Of a DNA stretch of 64,000 nt, positions 7,318-15,329 are shown piece after piece. The stretch comes from CAVSUR01 sp963846005. GTDB taxonomy: Bacteria > Actinomycetota > Actinomycetes > Streptosporangiales > Streptosporangiaceae. Below the pieces are notes generated by a model. That model saw only the letters and a list, made by a program, of their open reading frames with translations. It did not search any database and was not told where the DNA came from. Numbering within the stretch: the first letter of the stretch is position 1; every line of letters begins with the position of its first letter. Position numbers and translations under genes: made by a program. The stretch lies in assembly GCA_963846005.1 (NCBI GenBank), contig CAWJUH010000003.1, forward strand, positions 496,001-560,000, written 5' to 3'.

Positions 7318-8559
7318 GTGACTGAGCCGGGTGCGGGGCCCGGTGCGCCCGGAACCGACGCCCATGCGGATCTGGCCGATGTGGCGGCGCGATTCGGCGC
7401 GGAGCTGCGGGCGGCCGGCCTTCCGGTCGGGCCGGGCCGGTGCGAGCGGTTCGCGGCCGCGGTCTTGCTGGCCCGGCCGGACACCGCCCGCGGGCTGTAC
7501 CAGTGCGCACTGGCCACCCTGGTGGCCAGCCGGGACGAGATACCCGTGCTCGCCGCGGTGTTCGGCGAGATGTTCGGCGGCCTGTACTTCCCGGCCGGCG
7601 AGGACGCCGCGGCCGCGGCGGCGGGGCGGCCGCCGCCGGAGGCCATGCTGGCCCAGGCGGCCATGGCCGCCCGCGAGCACGACGCGGCGCCGCAGCGGCC
7701 GCAGGCCGTGCCGCCCGGGGAAGGCCCGGAGGCCGGGGCCCGGCGCGAGGTCGAGGACCGCTACCTGGGCAGTAACGCCGAGCGGCTGGCCGGGACCGAC
7801 TTCGCCGACCTGACCGAGGCCGAGCTGGCCCAGCTGGCAGGGCTCATGCAGCAGCTGACCCTGGCCGTGCCCGCGCGCCGGTCCCGGCGGCCGCGGCGCC
7901 GCCCCGGCGGGCCCCGCACCGACCTGCGGGCCACGCTGCGCCAGGCCCGCCGCACCGCCGGCCATCCGGTCCGGCTGATCTCCCGCGCCCCGGCGCCGCG
8001 GCCGCGGCGGCTGGTCGTGCTGTGCGACATCTCCGGGTCGATGGAGCCCTACGCCCGGGCCATGATCCAGCTGCTGTACTGCGCGGCCGGGGGGGCCAGT
8101 GCCGAGGTGTTCAGCTTCGCGACCCGGCTGACCCGGCTCACGCCCGCGCTGGCCCGGTCCGCGCCCGGGCTGGTGCTGCGCCGGGCCGCGCAGGCCGCGC
8201 CGGACTGGCACGGCGGCACCCGGATCGGCGCGGCGCTGCGGGAGTTCAACGACGTGTGGGGCCGCCGCGGGCTGGCCCGCGGCGCGGTCGTCGTGATCAT
8301 CTCCGACGGCTGGGACACCGGGGACCCGGACCTGGTCCGCCGCGAGATGGAGCGGCTGTCGCTGGTCGCCTACCGGATCGTGTGGGTCAACCCGCGCACC
8401 AAGAGCGCGGCCTACCAGCCGCTGGCCGGCGGGATGGCGGCCGCCTGGCCGCACTGCGACGCCGTGGTCAGCGCGCACACCGTGCAGGCGCTCGGCCAGC
8501 TGACCGCGGCGCTGGCCGATCCGGCGCGCCGGCGCGCCGAGATCCGGCCGAGCCCATGA
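7318..8559 (+). CDS. coxE: VWA-domain protein, CO dehydrogenase maturation
   Basis: A 413-residue protein of the CoxE family. The C-terminal half is a von Willebrand A domain with the metal-ion-dependent adhesion site DISGSM (about residues 238-243), followed by the HGGTRIG and VVVIISDGWDTGDP segments of the same fold. A basic stretch rich in Arg-Pro lies just before it, and the N-terminal half is helical and Ala-rich. CoxE partners the MoxR ATPase CoxD in inserting sulfur and copper into CoxL. The GTG start comes after the repeat-filled gap. The gene closes the visible cox cluster. No coxF or coxG is in the window. Confidence 0.88.
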   Translation: MTEPGAGPGAPGTDAHADLADVAARFGAELRAAGLPVGPGRCERFAAAVLLARPDTARGLYQCALATLVASRDEIPVLAAVFGEMFGGLYFPAGEDAAAAAAGRPPPEAMLAQAAMAAREHDAAPQRPQAVPPGEGPEAGARREVEDRYLGSNAERLAGTDFADLTEAELAQLAGLMQQLTLAVPARRSRRPRRRPGGPRTDLRATLRQARRTAGHPVRLISRAPAPRPRRLVVLCDISGSMEPYARAMIQLLYCAAGGASAEVFSFATRLTRLTPALARSAPGLVLRRAAQAAPDWHGGTRIGAALREFNDVWGRRGLARGAVVVIISDGWDTGDPDLVRREMERLSLVAYRIVWVNPRTKSAAYQPLAGGMAAAWPHCDAVVSAHTVQALGQLTAALADPARRRAEIRPSP

Positions 8560-8607
8560 ACCGGAGGCCAGGGCGGGACGGGCCGGCGCCCTCGTCACGA
8601 TCCGCGG

Positions 8608-9522
8608 TTACGGCGCGGGCGGGTCGTCGTGGCCGGGCGGCCGGTCCTGGGCGGGCGGCCGGTGCTGGGCGGGCGGCCGGGACTCGCTGGGAGTGCGGTC
8701 CTGGCTGGGAGTGCGGTCCTGGCTGGGAGTGCGGTCCTGGCTGGGAGCGCGGTCCTGGTCCTGGCCGAGGGCGGGGTGCTGGCTGGCGGGAATGTCGCCT
8801 TGGACTGGGCTCTTTCCGGCGAGGAGGCCGGAGTGGCCGGCTGGGCCGAGGTCAGGGTGCTGTGCTGCCGCGACGGGCGGCTGGCCCGGCCGGCCCGGCT
8901 CCTGGCGGATATCGCGCTCTTTCCTTTTGACCTCGACCCCGCCGAAGACGCAGCTGCCGCTGAGGTAGAGCACGGGCGCGTCCGGGGCCTGCGACTCCGG
9001 GCTGTCGCCGGCCGCCTCGGTGCCGCCGAAGATCGCGACCGTCGTGTCGGCCACCCGCATCTCCGGCGGGACCGTGATCTGCAGGCCGCCGAACACCGTG
9101 ATGGCCCGGATCGAGATCTCGCGGCCGGGCAGTATCGCGTCGCGGAAATCCAGCTCGGCGCCGCCGAAGACGGTCAGCGCTTCGATCACCGGCGGGGGGC
9201 GCCAGATGCCCTTGCGGGAGGTGCCGCTGAACACGCACACGAGCTTCCCGGCCGGCCCGGCGGGGGCGCCGGGCGGGGCTGCGGGGGCCGGCGCGGCGTG
9301 CGGGCTGCGCTGGGGCAGGTCGTCGAGCACCGGGACCAGGTCGGCGCGGGTCTTGGCGGCGTAGATGGCATCGAGCCGCTCGGAGTGCTCCTCGGGCGTG
9401 ATCATGCCCTGGGCGAGGGCCTCGTTGATGACCGAAGCGGCCTGGTCGCGCTCGCGGTCAGAGGCTCGCAGCCGGGAATTTGAGTTGATCGGGTCCGGGT
9501 CCACCGGGCTATTGTCGGCCAT
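8608..9522 (-). CDS. DUF1707 protein with LiaF-like C-terminal domain and repeat tail
   Basis: A 304-residue protein with three parts. Residues 16-70 are a DUF1707 domain (RASDRERDQAASVINEAL, then GMITPEEHSERLDAIYAA). About 95-200 form a LiaF-like cell-wall-stress domain with its repeated turns LTVFGGAEL, ITVFGGLQI, VAIFGG and CVFGGVEV, which are the rungs of a beta-solenoid. The last 80 residues are Gln-, Asp- and Pro-rich. No membrane segment is seen, unlike many LiaF relatives. The tail contains the 18-base tandem repeat at 8687-8758. It converges on coxE with 48 bases between. A role in envelope stress is inferred from the LiaF fold only. Confidence 0.8.
   Translation of the reverse strand: MADNSPVDPDPINSNSRLRASDRERDQAASVINEALAQGMITPEEHSERLDAIYAAKTRADLVPVLDDLPQRSPHAAPAPAAPPGAPAGPAGKLVCVFSGTSRKGIWRPPPVIEALTVFGGAELDFRDAILPGREISIRAITVFGGLQITVPPEMRVADTTVAIFGGTEAAGDSPESQAPDAPVLYLSGSCVFGGVEVKRKERDIRQEPGRPGQPPVAAAQHPDLGPAGHSGLLAGKSPVQGDIPASQHPALGQDQDRAPSQDRTPSQDRTPSQDRTPSESRPPAQHRPPAQDRPPGHDDPPAP
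8687..8758 (-). repeat. 18-bp tandem repeat coding Ser-Gln-Asp-Arg-Thr-Pro
   Basis: Four near-identical copies of CTGGGAGTGCGGTCCTGG (plus-strand reading), in frame in the tail of the DUF1707 protein and coding the hexapeptide unit SQDRTP. Copy number at such sites usually varies between strains. Confidence 0.85.
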
Positions 9523-9551
9523 GCCGGCACTGCGGCGGAACGGGGTAAGCC

Positions 9552-11159
9552 ATGGGTCACGTCGAGGCTGCGCACCTGACTCATGCCCTGCCCGACGGCC
9601 GCGTGCTGCTCGGCGACGCCTCGTTCCGGGTCGGCGAGGGGACCAAGGCCGCGCTGGTCGGGCCGAACGGCGCAGGCAAGACCACGCTGCTGCGGCTGAT
9701 CGCCGGGGATGAGGTGCCGCAGGACGGCGCGGTCAGCTCCAGCGGCGGCGTGGGCGTGATGCGCCAGTTCATCGGGGGGATCCGGGACGGGTCGACGGTC
9801 TTCGACCTGCTGCTGTCCCTGGCGCCGCCGCGGGTGCGGGCCGCGGCCGCGCGGCTGGACGCCGCCGAGCTGGCCATGATGGAGCGCGACGACGAGCCGG
9901 CCCAGCTGCGGTACGCGGCGGCGCTGGCCGAGTGGGGCGACGCCGGCGGCTACGACGCCGAGGTGCACTGGGATGCCTGCACGGTGGCCGCGCTCGGCAT
10001 ACCGTTCGACCAGTGCCGCTGGCGGGAGGTCGGCACGCTGTCCGGCGGGGAGCAGAAGCGGCTCGTGCTGGAGTCGCTGCTGCGCAGCCGGGACGAGGTC
10101 CTGCTGCTGGACGAGCCGGACAACTACCTGGACGTGCCCGGCAAGATCTGGCTGGAGCAGCAGCTCAAGGCCACGCCGAAGACCGTGCTGCTGGTCAGCC
10201 ATGACCGGGAGCTGCTGGCCGGGGTGGCCGAGCGGATCATCACCGTCGAGGACGGCAGCGTGTGGGTGCACGGCGGCGGCTTCGCCGGCTACGCGGCGGC
10301 CCGCCGGGACCGGAACGAGCGGCTGGACGAGCTGCGGCGCCGCTGGGACGAGGAGCACGCCAAGCTCAAGGCGCTGGTCCGGATGTACCGGCAGAAGGCC
10401 TCCTACAACGACGCGATGGCCTCCCGGCTGCAGGCGGCCGAGACCCGGCTGCGCAAGTTCGAGCAGGCCGGGCCGCCCGAGCTGGCGCCGCGCGAGCAGG
10501 ACGTGCGGATGCGGCTGCGCGGCGGCCGCACCGGCAAGCGGGCGGTGATCTGCGAGGAGCTGGAGCTGACCGGTCTGATGCGGCCGTTCTCGGCCGAGAT
10601 CTGGTACGGCGAGCGGGTCGCCGTGCTCGGCTCCAACGGCTCGGGCAAGTCGCATTTCCTGCGGCTGCTGGCCGGCGAGGTCGTGGCGCACACCGGCGTG
10701 GCCCGGCTCGGCGCCCGGGTGGTGCCCGGCCTGTTCGCGCAGACCCACGCCCGGCCGGACCTGCACGGCCGGACGCCGCTGGAGATCCTGATGACCGAGC
10801 ATGCGCTGCTGGTCAACGAGGCGATGGCCGCGCTGGCCCGGTACGAGCTGCAGCGGACCGCGAAGCAGCAGTTCGCCAGCCTGTCCGGCGGGCAGCAGGC
10901 CCGGCTGCAGATCCTGCTGCTCGAGCTGGCCGGCTCGACGCTCCTGCTGCTGGACGAGCCGACCGACAACCTGGACCTGGCCAGCGCCGAAGCGCTGCAA
11001 GAAGGGCTGGAGTCGTACGCGGGAACGGTGCTGGCGGTGACCCACGACCGCTGGTTCGCCCGGTCTTTCGACCGTTTCCTGGTATTCGGCGAAGATGGCG
11101 GGGTCTATGAGGCAGACGCGCCGGTATGGGACGAAGGGCGGGTGGCGCGGCCGCGCTGA
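9552..11159 (+). CDS. ABC-F family ATPase
   Basis: A 535-residue protein with two ABC ATPase domains and no membrane segment, the ABC-F layout. These proteins act on the ribosome in translation control or antibiotic protection. Domain 1 has Walker A GPNGAGKTT (about residues 37-45), signature LSGGEQKR (about 163-170) and Walker B EVLLLDEPDNYLD. Domain 2 has Walker A GSNGSGKS (about 361-368), signature LSGGQQAR and Walker B TLLLLDEPTDNLD. The charged linker between them (about 245-320) includes ERLDELRRRWDEEHAKLKAL. It starts 29 bases from the divergent DUF1707 gene, so the two share a promoter region. Which ABC-F subgroup it belongs to cannot be told by eye. Confidence 0.92.
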   Translation: MGHVEAAHLTHALPDGRVLLGDASFRVGEGTKAALVGPNGAGKTTLLRLIAGDEVPQDGAVSSSGGVGVMRQFIGGIRDGSTVFDLLLSLAPPRVRAAAARLDAAELAMMERDDEPAQLRYAAALAEWGDAGGYDAEVHWDACTVAALGIPFDQCRWREVGTLSGGEQKRLVLESLLRSRDEVLLLDEPDNYLDVPGKIWLEQQLKATPKTVLLVSHDRELLAGVAERIITVEDGSVWVHGGGFAGYAAARRDRNERLDELRRRWDEEHAKLKALVRMYRQKASYNDAMASRLQAAETRLRKFEQAGPPELAPREQDVRMRLRGGRTGKRAVICEELELTGLMRPFSAEIWYGERVAVLGSNGSGKSHFLRLLAGEVVAHTGVARLGARVVPGLFAQTHARPDLHGRTPLEILMTEHALLVNEAMAALARYELQRTAKQQFASLSGGQQARLQILLLELAGSTLLLLDEPTDNLDLASAEALQEGLESYAGTVLAVTHDRWFARSFDRFLVFGEDGGVYEADAPVWDEGRVARPR

Positions 11160-11280
11160 GGAGCGCGGCACGGCCCCGCAGCGGCAGGCCGGGTTGCTAG
11201 GCTGAGGGTTTCCTGCAAGCCATTTCTCCAGCGCCGGCCGGGCCTGAGGGCCGGGCCGCGCACTCCGGAGGTATATAGCA

Positions 11281-11409
11281 GTGGCCATCGTCAAGAAGCT
11301 GCTCGTGCTGGCCGTCGTCGGAATCGGCGCGTTCGCCGTCTGGCGCAAGGTCCAGGCCGACCGCGCCGAGCTTGATTTGTGGACCGAGGCGACGACGGCC
11401 GACGACTAA
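11281..11409 (+). CDS. DLW-39 family small membrane protein
   Basis: A 42-residue protein starting at a GTG with CGGAGG nine bases upstream. Residues 4-21 form one hydrophobic helix after two lysines (IVKKLLVLAVVGIGAFAV). The end carries the DLW motif that names this actinobacterial family (AELDLWTEA). In many actinomycetes the gene lies near gyrA and the tRNA-Ile/tRNA-Ala pair. Here tRNA-Ala is 1.65 kb downstream. Function is unknown. Confidence 0.85.
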   Translation: MAIVKKLLVLAVVGIGAFAVWRKVQADRAELDLWTEATTADD

Positions 11410-11416
11410 TGGCCGC

Positions 11417-12166
11417 GTGAGCGGCCCCGTCGCGTCCGCGGGCGCGGCACCGGACACCAGGCCGCCGGCCACCCTGGTGTGCTGCGGCCTGATCGGCGCC
11501 GTCATCGCCGACAACGGGCTGGCGGAGCGGGCCTTCTCCGAGGCCATCGCCACCCAGGGCGTCGTCACCGGGACCGGGGACTACGCCCGGGCGATGGCCC
11601 TGGTGCACCGCACCTGCGGCCAGGCCGCCGGCGCGGTGCTGGCAGCCTTGTTCCCGGGCAACGCGCCCCGGGCCCAGGCGGCGCACCTGGCCTTCGAGCG
11701 GTCGCTCGCCTCGGCCGTGGACCGGATCGGCGTCTCGGCCGTGCCGGGCGCGCGGGCGGCGCTGGACGAGCTGGCCGCGGGCGGGTTGCGGACCTGCCTG
11801 CTGACCGGGCTGTCCGCGCGGCTGAGCACCGCGGTGCTCCGGGCCGCTGGCTGGCCGGACCAGGGTGAGCTGGTGCTCAGCGGCGACCAGGTGCCGCGCG
11901 GGTTCCCGGCACCGGACCTGGTGCTGACGGCGATGTTGCGCGCCGGAGTCGGGGATGTGCGCGAGGCGGTCGTCGCCGACTGCGCCGGGGACGCTATGGC
12001 CGCGGGCCGGGCGGCCGGGGCCGGGCTGACCGTGGGCCTGCTGACCGGGCCGCACAGCCGGGAGCGGCTCAGGCGGGACGGCGCGGCAATGGTGATCGAC
12101 AGTATCGCCGGGCTGCCCGTGGCCGTGCTGCCGGGCGGGCAGTCCGTGCGCAGCGTTGCCGGCTGA
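11417..12166 (+). CDS. HAD-superfamily phosphonatase-like protein lacking the nucleophile
   Basis: A 249-residue HAD-fold protein of the phosphonatase-like group. The cap and later motifs are present: ADNGLAERAFSEAIATQG after motif I, TCLLTGLSAR as motif II, FPAPDLVLTAML, and VVADCAGDAMAAGRAAGA as motif III/IV. Motif I should read like DMAGTTV with an Asp nucleophile. Here it reads CCGLIGAVIADN, with Gly in the nucleophile position. The protein is therefore probably not a phosphatase of the normal mechanism. It starts seven bases after the DLW-39 stop and is likely in the same transcript. Confidence 0.75.
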   Translation: MSGPVASAGAAPDTRPPATLVCCGLIGAVIADNGLAERAFSEAIATQGVVTGTGDYARAMALVHRTCGQAAGAVLAALFPGNAPRAQAAHLAFERSLASAVDRIGVSAVPGARAALDELAAGGLRTCLLTGLSARLSTAVLRAAGWPDQGELVLSGDQVPRGFPAPDLVLTAMLRAGVGDVREAVVADCAGDAMAAGRAAGAGLTVGLLTGPHSRERLRRDGAAMVIDSIAGLPVAVLPGGQSVRSVAG

Positions 12167-12238
12167 CCGGGCTGGCTGACCGGGTGGTGTCCTGAAGGGC
12201 CTACCGCGCCGCCCGGGCCGGGAGCCGGGCGGCAGTGG

Positions 12239-12808
12239 TCAGCTGATTATCCCGTGGGCCCGATTCCACCGCTGCGCGGAGAGGTATCCGTCCACCATGC
12301 CCCAGATCCACAAGCCGAAATAGAACGGGATCCCGATCAGGACCAGGGACAGCAGCGCGGCCACGAAAGAACACACCAGGATGATCACGCCGGTGGTGAT
12401 GGAACCATTGACCAGCGAGCCGAGGCCCGGGATGAAGAACGACAGGAGCACGCCAAGTCCGCCGCTTTTCGGGGCCACCACCGGAGCAATCGGAACCGCC
12501 GGGTAGGCCGGCGCGTACGGCTGCTGCTGAGCATACTGCCAGGGCTGGACCTGGGCCGCAGGCTGCGGCTGTGCCCTGGCCATGTCCGGGCCGGACGGCA
12601 TCTGATGGTAGCCGCCGGGACCCGGACCCGGGTATTGCTCGCGGGCACCGGGACCCGGACCCGGGTATTGCTCGCGGGCACCGGGACCCGGATTCTGCTC
12701 ATCGGCGCCCGGGCCGGTATACGGATCGTGGTGTCCCGTTGCGTGCTGCTGGCCGGCTGGACGGTCGGTTCCCGGCCATTTCCCGTAGTTCTGCGGATCC
12801 GTGCTCAT
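12239..12808 (-). CDS. TM2-type membrane protein with Pro/Gly-rich N-terminus
   Basis: A 189-residue protein. The first 115 residues are rich in Pro, Gly, Gln and Tyr and contain a duplicated GPGPGAREQY unit. This comes from a 33-base direct repeat at about 12617-12682. The last 70 residues carry two hydrophobic hairpin segments (GGLGVLLSFFIPGLGSLVNG and VIILVCSFVAALLSLVLIGI) followed by the TM2-like end FGLWIWGMVDGYLSAQRWN. I chose the ATG at 12808, where the protein reads MSTDPQNYGKW. The 36 extra codons of the longer ORF look unlike a protein start. Function is unknown. Confidence 0.78.
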   Translation of the reverse strand: MSTDPQNYGKWPGTDRPAGQQHATGHHDPYTGPGADEQNPGPGAREQYPGPGPGAREQYPGPGPGGYHQMPSGPDMARAQPQPAAQVQPWQYAQQQPYAPAYPAVPIAPVVAPKSGGLGVLLSFFIPGLGSLVNGSITTGVIILVCSFVAALLSLVLIGIPFYFGLWIWGMVDGYLSAQRWNRAHGIIS

Positions 12809-13060
12809 GGTCGCCCCCGTATTCTCGCCTGGCGCATTGCCAGGCGTTGTCATGCCGGCAGGTTGCCGCTCATACTTCCTCAGCAAGACGCTGTTGTCGC
12901 CTGGGTCGTTTACCATCGGGTTAATATCGGCAACTTCGCGGAATTAGTAAGTTATGTGATAATTAGCCCGGGAATGCCCGCGCGAGCCGGGCAAGCTGGC
13001 CGGGCCACGGCGTCGTGGTAGCGGGACGGCGGCCCAGGTACGCTGGAGAGCCGCGCACCT

Positions 13061-13136
13061 GGGGCTATAGCTCAGCTGGAAGAGCACCTGCTTTGCAAGC
13101 AGGGGGTCAGGGGTTCGAGTCCCCTTAGCTCCACCA
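13061..13136 (+). tRNA. tRNA-Ala (anticodon UGC)
   Basis: Full cloverleaf. The acceptor GGGGCTA pairs with TAGCTCC with one G-T pair. The anticodon stem CCTGC/GCAGG holds loop TTTGCAA with anticodon TGC. The T arm is GGGGT TCGAGTC CCCT. The discriminator is A at 13133 and CCA is encoded at 13134-13136. The DNA right after it is gene-poor and decayed, as often seen next to tRNA genes used for integration. Confidence 0.97.
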
Positions 13137-13288
13137 GGCAAAGCACCCGGACCAAGATCCGTTCATAAGGCGGGCGTGCCCGCCACGTGCCCGTTTCCTC
13201 GCCGCTGCCTTCCACGATGCCCACGTAAGGTCGCGCATCTGCCAGCTCGCTGATGAGGGCGAGCCTGCGTAGAGCACGGACTGACAGG

Positions 13289-13408
13289 ATGTATCACGGA
13301 CCTGTGACGCTGGCAGTAGCGGCTCACGCGGTGGACAGCATCGTCCTGGCCAGCGACAGTACGACGACCACCACCCTCGCGCAGGGCGGACAGGTCCAGA
13401 CCACCTAG
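13289..13408 (+). pseudogene. possible N-terminal fragment of a proteasome-type (Ntn) hydrolase
   Basis: A 39-residue ORF whose middle reads VTLAVAAHAVDSIVLASDS. This resembles the first strands of proteasome-beta-like Ntn hydrolases, which typically open with a strand, a turn, and VLASDS/ADSR. It stops after TTTTLAQGGQVQTT and nothing downstream continues the fold in any frame I could see. It lies in the decayed stretch after tRNA-Ala. The likeness is short, so this is tentative. The rest of 13137-13585 holds no gene that I can support. Confidence 0.3.
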
Positions 13409-13585
13409 CAGTAATCATCGATAGGCACCGTCTTCCGTAGCAACTTGTCTGCCATCCCAGTGAGCGCACACACTGCCGCCCGCGTGGACGGCAGGCATCG
13501 GCTCGATGCTCCCTTGCTGGACAGGGCCCTGGCCTGTACCGTCGCGGTGCACAGGGTGGGGTAATGAAGCCAAGGGGGGCTTGTT

Positions 13586-13906
13586 ATGCCTGAGATCATC
13601 GTCCTCGAATTCACTGCGCCGGAGGCCGCCGAGATTTACCGCTCGGTCAATCGCCTTCTCGGACTGGAGGAGGGCTCATCCGATCTGGGCCCGTGGCCAG
13701 CGCCCCTGCTCAGCCACGTGGCGGGAGCCTCGGGTGACAAGCTGATCGTCGTGGAGGTCTGGGAGTCAAAGGCGGCCCAGGAAGAATTCATGACCCAGCT
13801 GGGCGCGGCATTCGAGAAGGCCAGCGTTCCCCCGCCGACACGAGTCGAGTGGTTCACTCCTGTCGGAGAAATGCACCGCCGCGCGCCGATGGCATCGTTC
13901 TCCTGA
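13586..13906 (+). CDS. small protein, ABM-like (dimeric alpha/beta barrel) fold
   Basis: A 106-residue ORF with a GGGGGG stretch nine bases before the ATG. The pattern is a strand, a helix with EAAEIYRSVNRLLGL, then a strand with KLIVVEVWESKAAQEEFM and a helix. This is typical of the monooxygenase-like ferredoxin fold, as is the closing VEWFTPVGEMH. It is the only intact-looking gene between tRNA-Ala and 15.3 kb. Base composition is visibly less GC-rich than the flanking core. The fold is inferred by pattern only, and the substrate is unknown. Confidence 0.6.
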   Translation: MPEIIVLEFTAPEAAEIYRSVNRLLGLEEGSSDLGPWPAPLLSHVAGASGDKLIVVEVWESKAAQEEFMTQLGAAFEKASVPPPTRVEWFTPVGEMHRRAPMASFS

Positions 13907-14424
13907 CCGGCGTCAGCCGCGCGGACACGACTGCCCGGACGTCGGCGGGGCTCAGAGGAAGTCTGCTCGCGGTCCTGAGCGAGGTTGCGCGGCTAGACCC
14001 TTGCTTAATCCCCGTTACAGACCGTGACCCGTGGAGTGGTACCGCTGCCTCTCTCCGTCACCTTTTGCCCGGCGCGATGCCGATGTCTGTTGTGTCCGCT
14101 CGCGAGCCAGCCGCCGCGCACGATACCGGCTGACCCACTGGGCAAGCTTGGCCTTCACCACGCTCACCGTCCTTGCCTTATGGAAGAGCTCTAGCGAGCC
14201 GGTATGGCCGCTTCGCTGCTCCGCCTGTTGATCACCGGCTTGTGGTGCCCGCCGATGTCAGCGCGCAGGCACAGTCCAGGGCTCAAGCGTACGCTCGCGG
14301 GAGGAAGCAGGTCATGCTCAGGATGTCGGCGTCCTGGAGCCCAGGAACTTGGGCTTGGAGACGAAGGGACCAGGTGCCCATGCTGGCCGGATTCTGCCGG
14401 ATGGCCCCGCCCGACCGTCGCCCA
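13907..14424. other. stretch without a recognisable gene
   Basis: 518 bases with several short overlapping ORFs, none with a credible protein pattern, ribosome binding site or family likeness. GC content looks lower than the window average. No RNA gene, insertion-sequence end or clear repeat was seen. Confidence 0.5.
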
Positions 14425-15036
14425 TCAATGCAAGCTGACCACGGCCGTTTTGGCTGGCCGGACGACACGCCACAGGCCTTGAGCGCGAACGAACGGCCGG
14501 CCCAGGGTCTGACACCCCCTGGCTGACACCAACGAGCCCGGAATCCAGCGGACATCAGCAGGCCAGCCGAAGCGGTAAGCCCAGGCCATGGACGATGCAG
14601 GATGGGCTGTGTGGATTTGCAAGCGGCTCCCTACACCAAGTTTGCCTCCGGTCGCGGCGGCCTGCCGCACGTCCGCTCGCCCGGTCCCCGCCGCGCCAGT
14701 GCTCGCCGCTACGAGTGCTACTGGTAGCCCCATGTGCAGGAGTGACAGCACATCCCCCAGCGTCTGCTCCCAGGCCACCAGGCCCCAGCCGCCCGGTGCC
14801 CCCAGCGGCACACTGTGGTTACCCGAACGGATCGCATGCCGGCCAGTCAGCAGCGCCGAGCGGGTCGGCGTGCATTGCGACTCCGGGCAGTAGTTGGTCA
14901 GCCGGAACCCCTCCCCGGCGAACGCGTCGATCCGCCGCGTCCACGCCCCCCGGAACGGGCCGCCGCTATAGCAGCTCAACTCACCAAAACCCAGGTTGTC
15001 CACGTGAAAGAACAAGATGTTCGGTCCCTGCGGCAC
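14425..15036 (-). pseudogene. truncated arylsulfatase
   Basis: The first 100 or so residues are the N-terminus of a type I sulfatase. PNILFFHVDNLGFGELSCYS carries a metal-binding Asp, and SQCTPTRSALLTGRH carries the CxPxR motif whose Cys is converted to formylglycine. After EQTLGDVL (near position 14740) the likeness ends and the ORF runs on for about 100 unrelated residues. Sulfatases are normally 400-700 residues long, and the metal-binding Lys/His motifs further on are missing. The start chosen is a GTG at 15036 behind GGAAGGGG. It is most simply a gene cut by deletion or recombination. Confidence 0.7.
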
Positions 15037-15091
15037 GACCCCTTCCTCTCCGCTGCCCGGCCTGCCCAGCACCGGACCCGACCCGGCCGCA

Positions 15092-15250
15092 TCACGCGAT
15101 CTGCGCGACGCCCTTGACGAGGAACAGCACGCCGATGACCAGGCCGAGCACGATGCTGATCACCCGGTTGTGCTTGACCATCCACCCCCGGAACCGCCGC
15201 AGCTCCCGGTGAACCGTGGGGTCACTTGGTTGCGGTGGACTCCTGTCCAT
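15092..15250 (-). pseudogene. C-terminal fragment resembling GAP (Sap) family membrane protein
   Basis: A 52-residue ORF. TVHRELRRFRGWMVKHNRVI is followed by one hydrophobic helix, SIVLGLVIGVLFLVKGVAQI, to the stop. The pattern (basic linker, HN pair, last helix ending in KG) resembles the C-terminal end of the GAP/Sap family of six-helix membrane proteins. The other helices are absent, and the DNA upstream does not continue them. It lies 56 bases before the sulfatase fragment on the same strand, so one event may have removed most of both genes. It could also be a genuine one-helix protein. Confidence 0.4.
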
Positions 15251-15329
15251 GATGTCGTCACCAACGGTGAGCTGACCGGCGATCGCGGCACGTAACGGCA
15301 GAATCCGAGTTCAGGAGGCCTTGCCCGCG

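Noticed and set aside
13061..13136. attL/attR pair based on the tRNA-Ala 3' end
   Set aside because: I saw no second copy of the tRNA 3' end and no integrase gene in the window, so no attachment site is claimed.
13125..13469. A minus-strand ORF that overlaps the tRNA-Ala 3' end
   Set aside because: It has Trp/Cys/Arg-biased sequence with no protein pattern and includes antisense of the tRNA.
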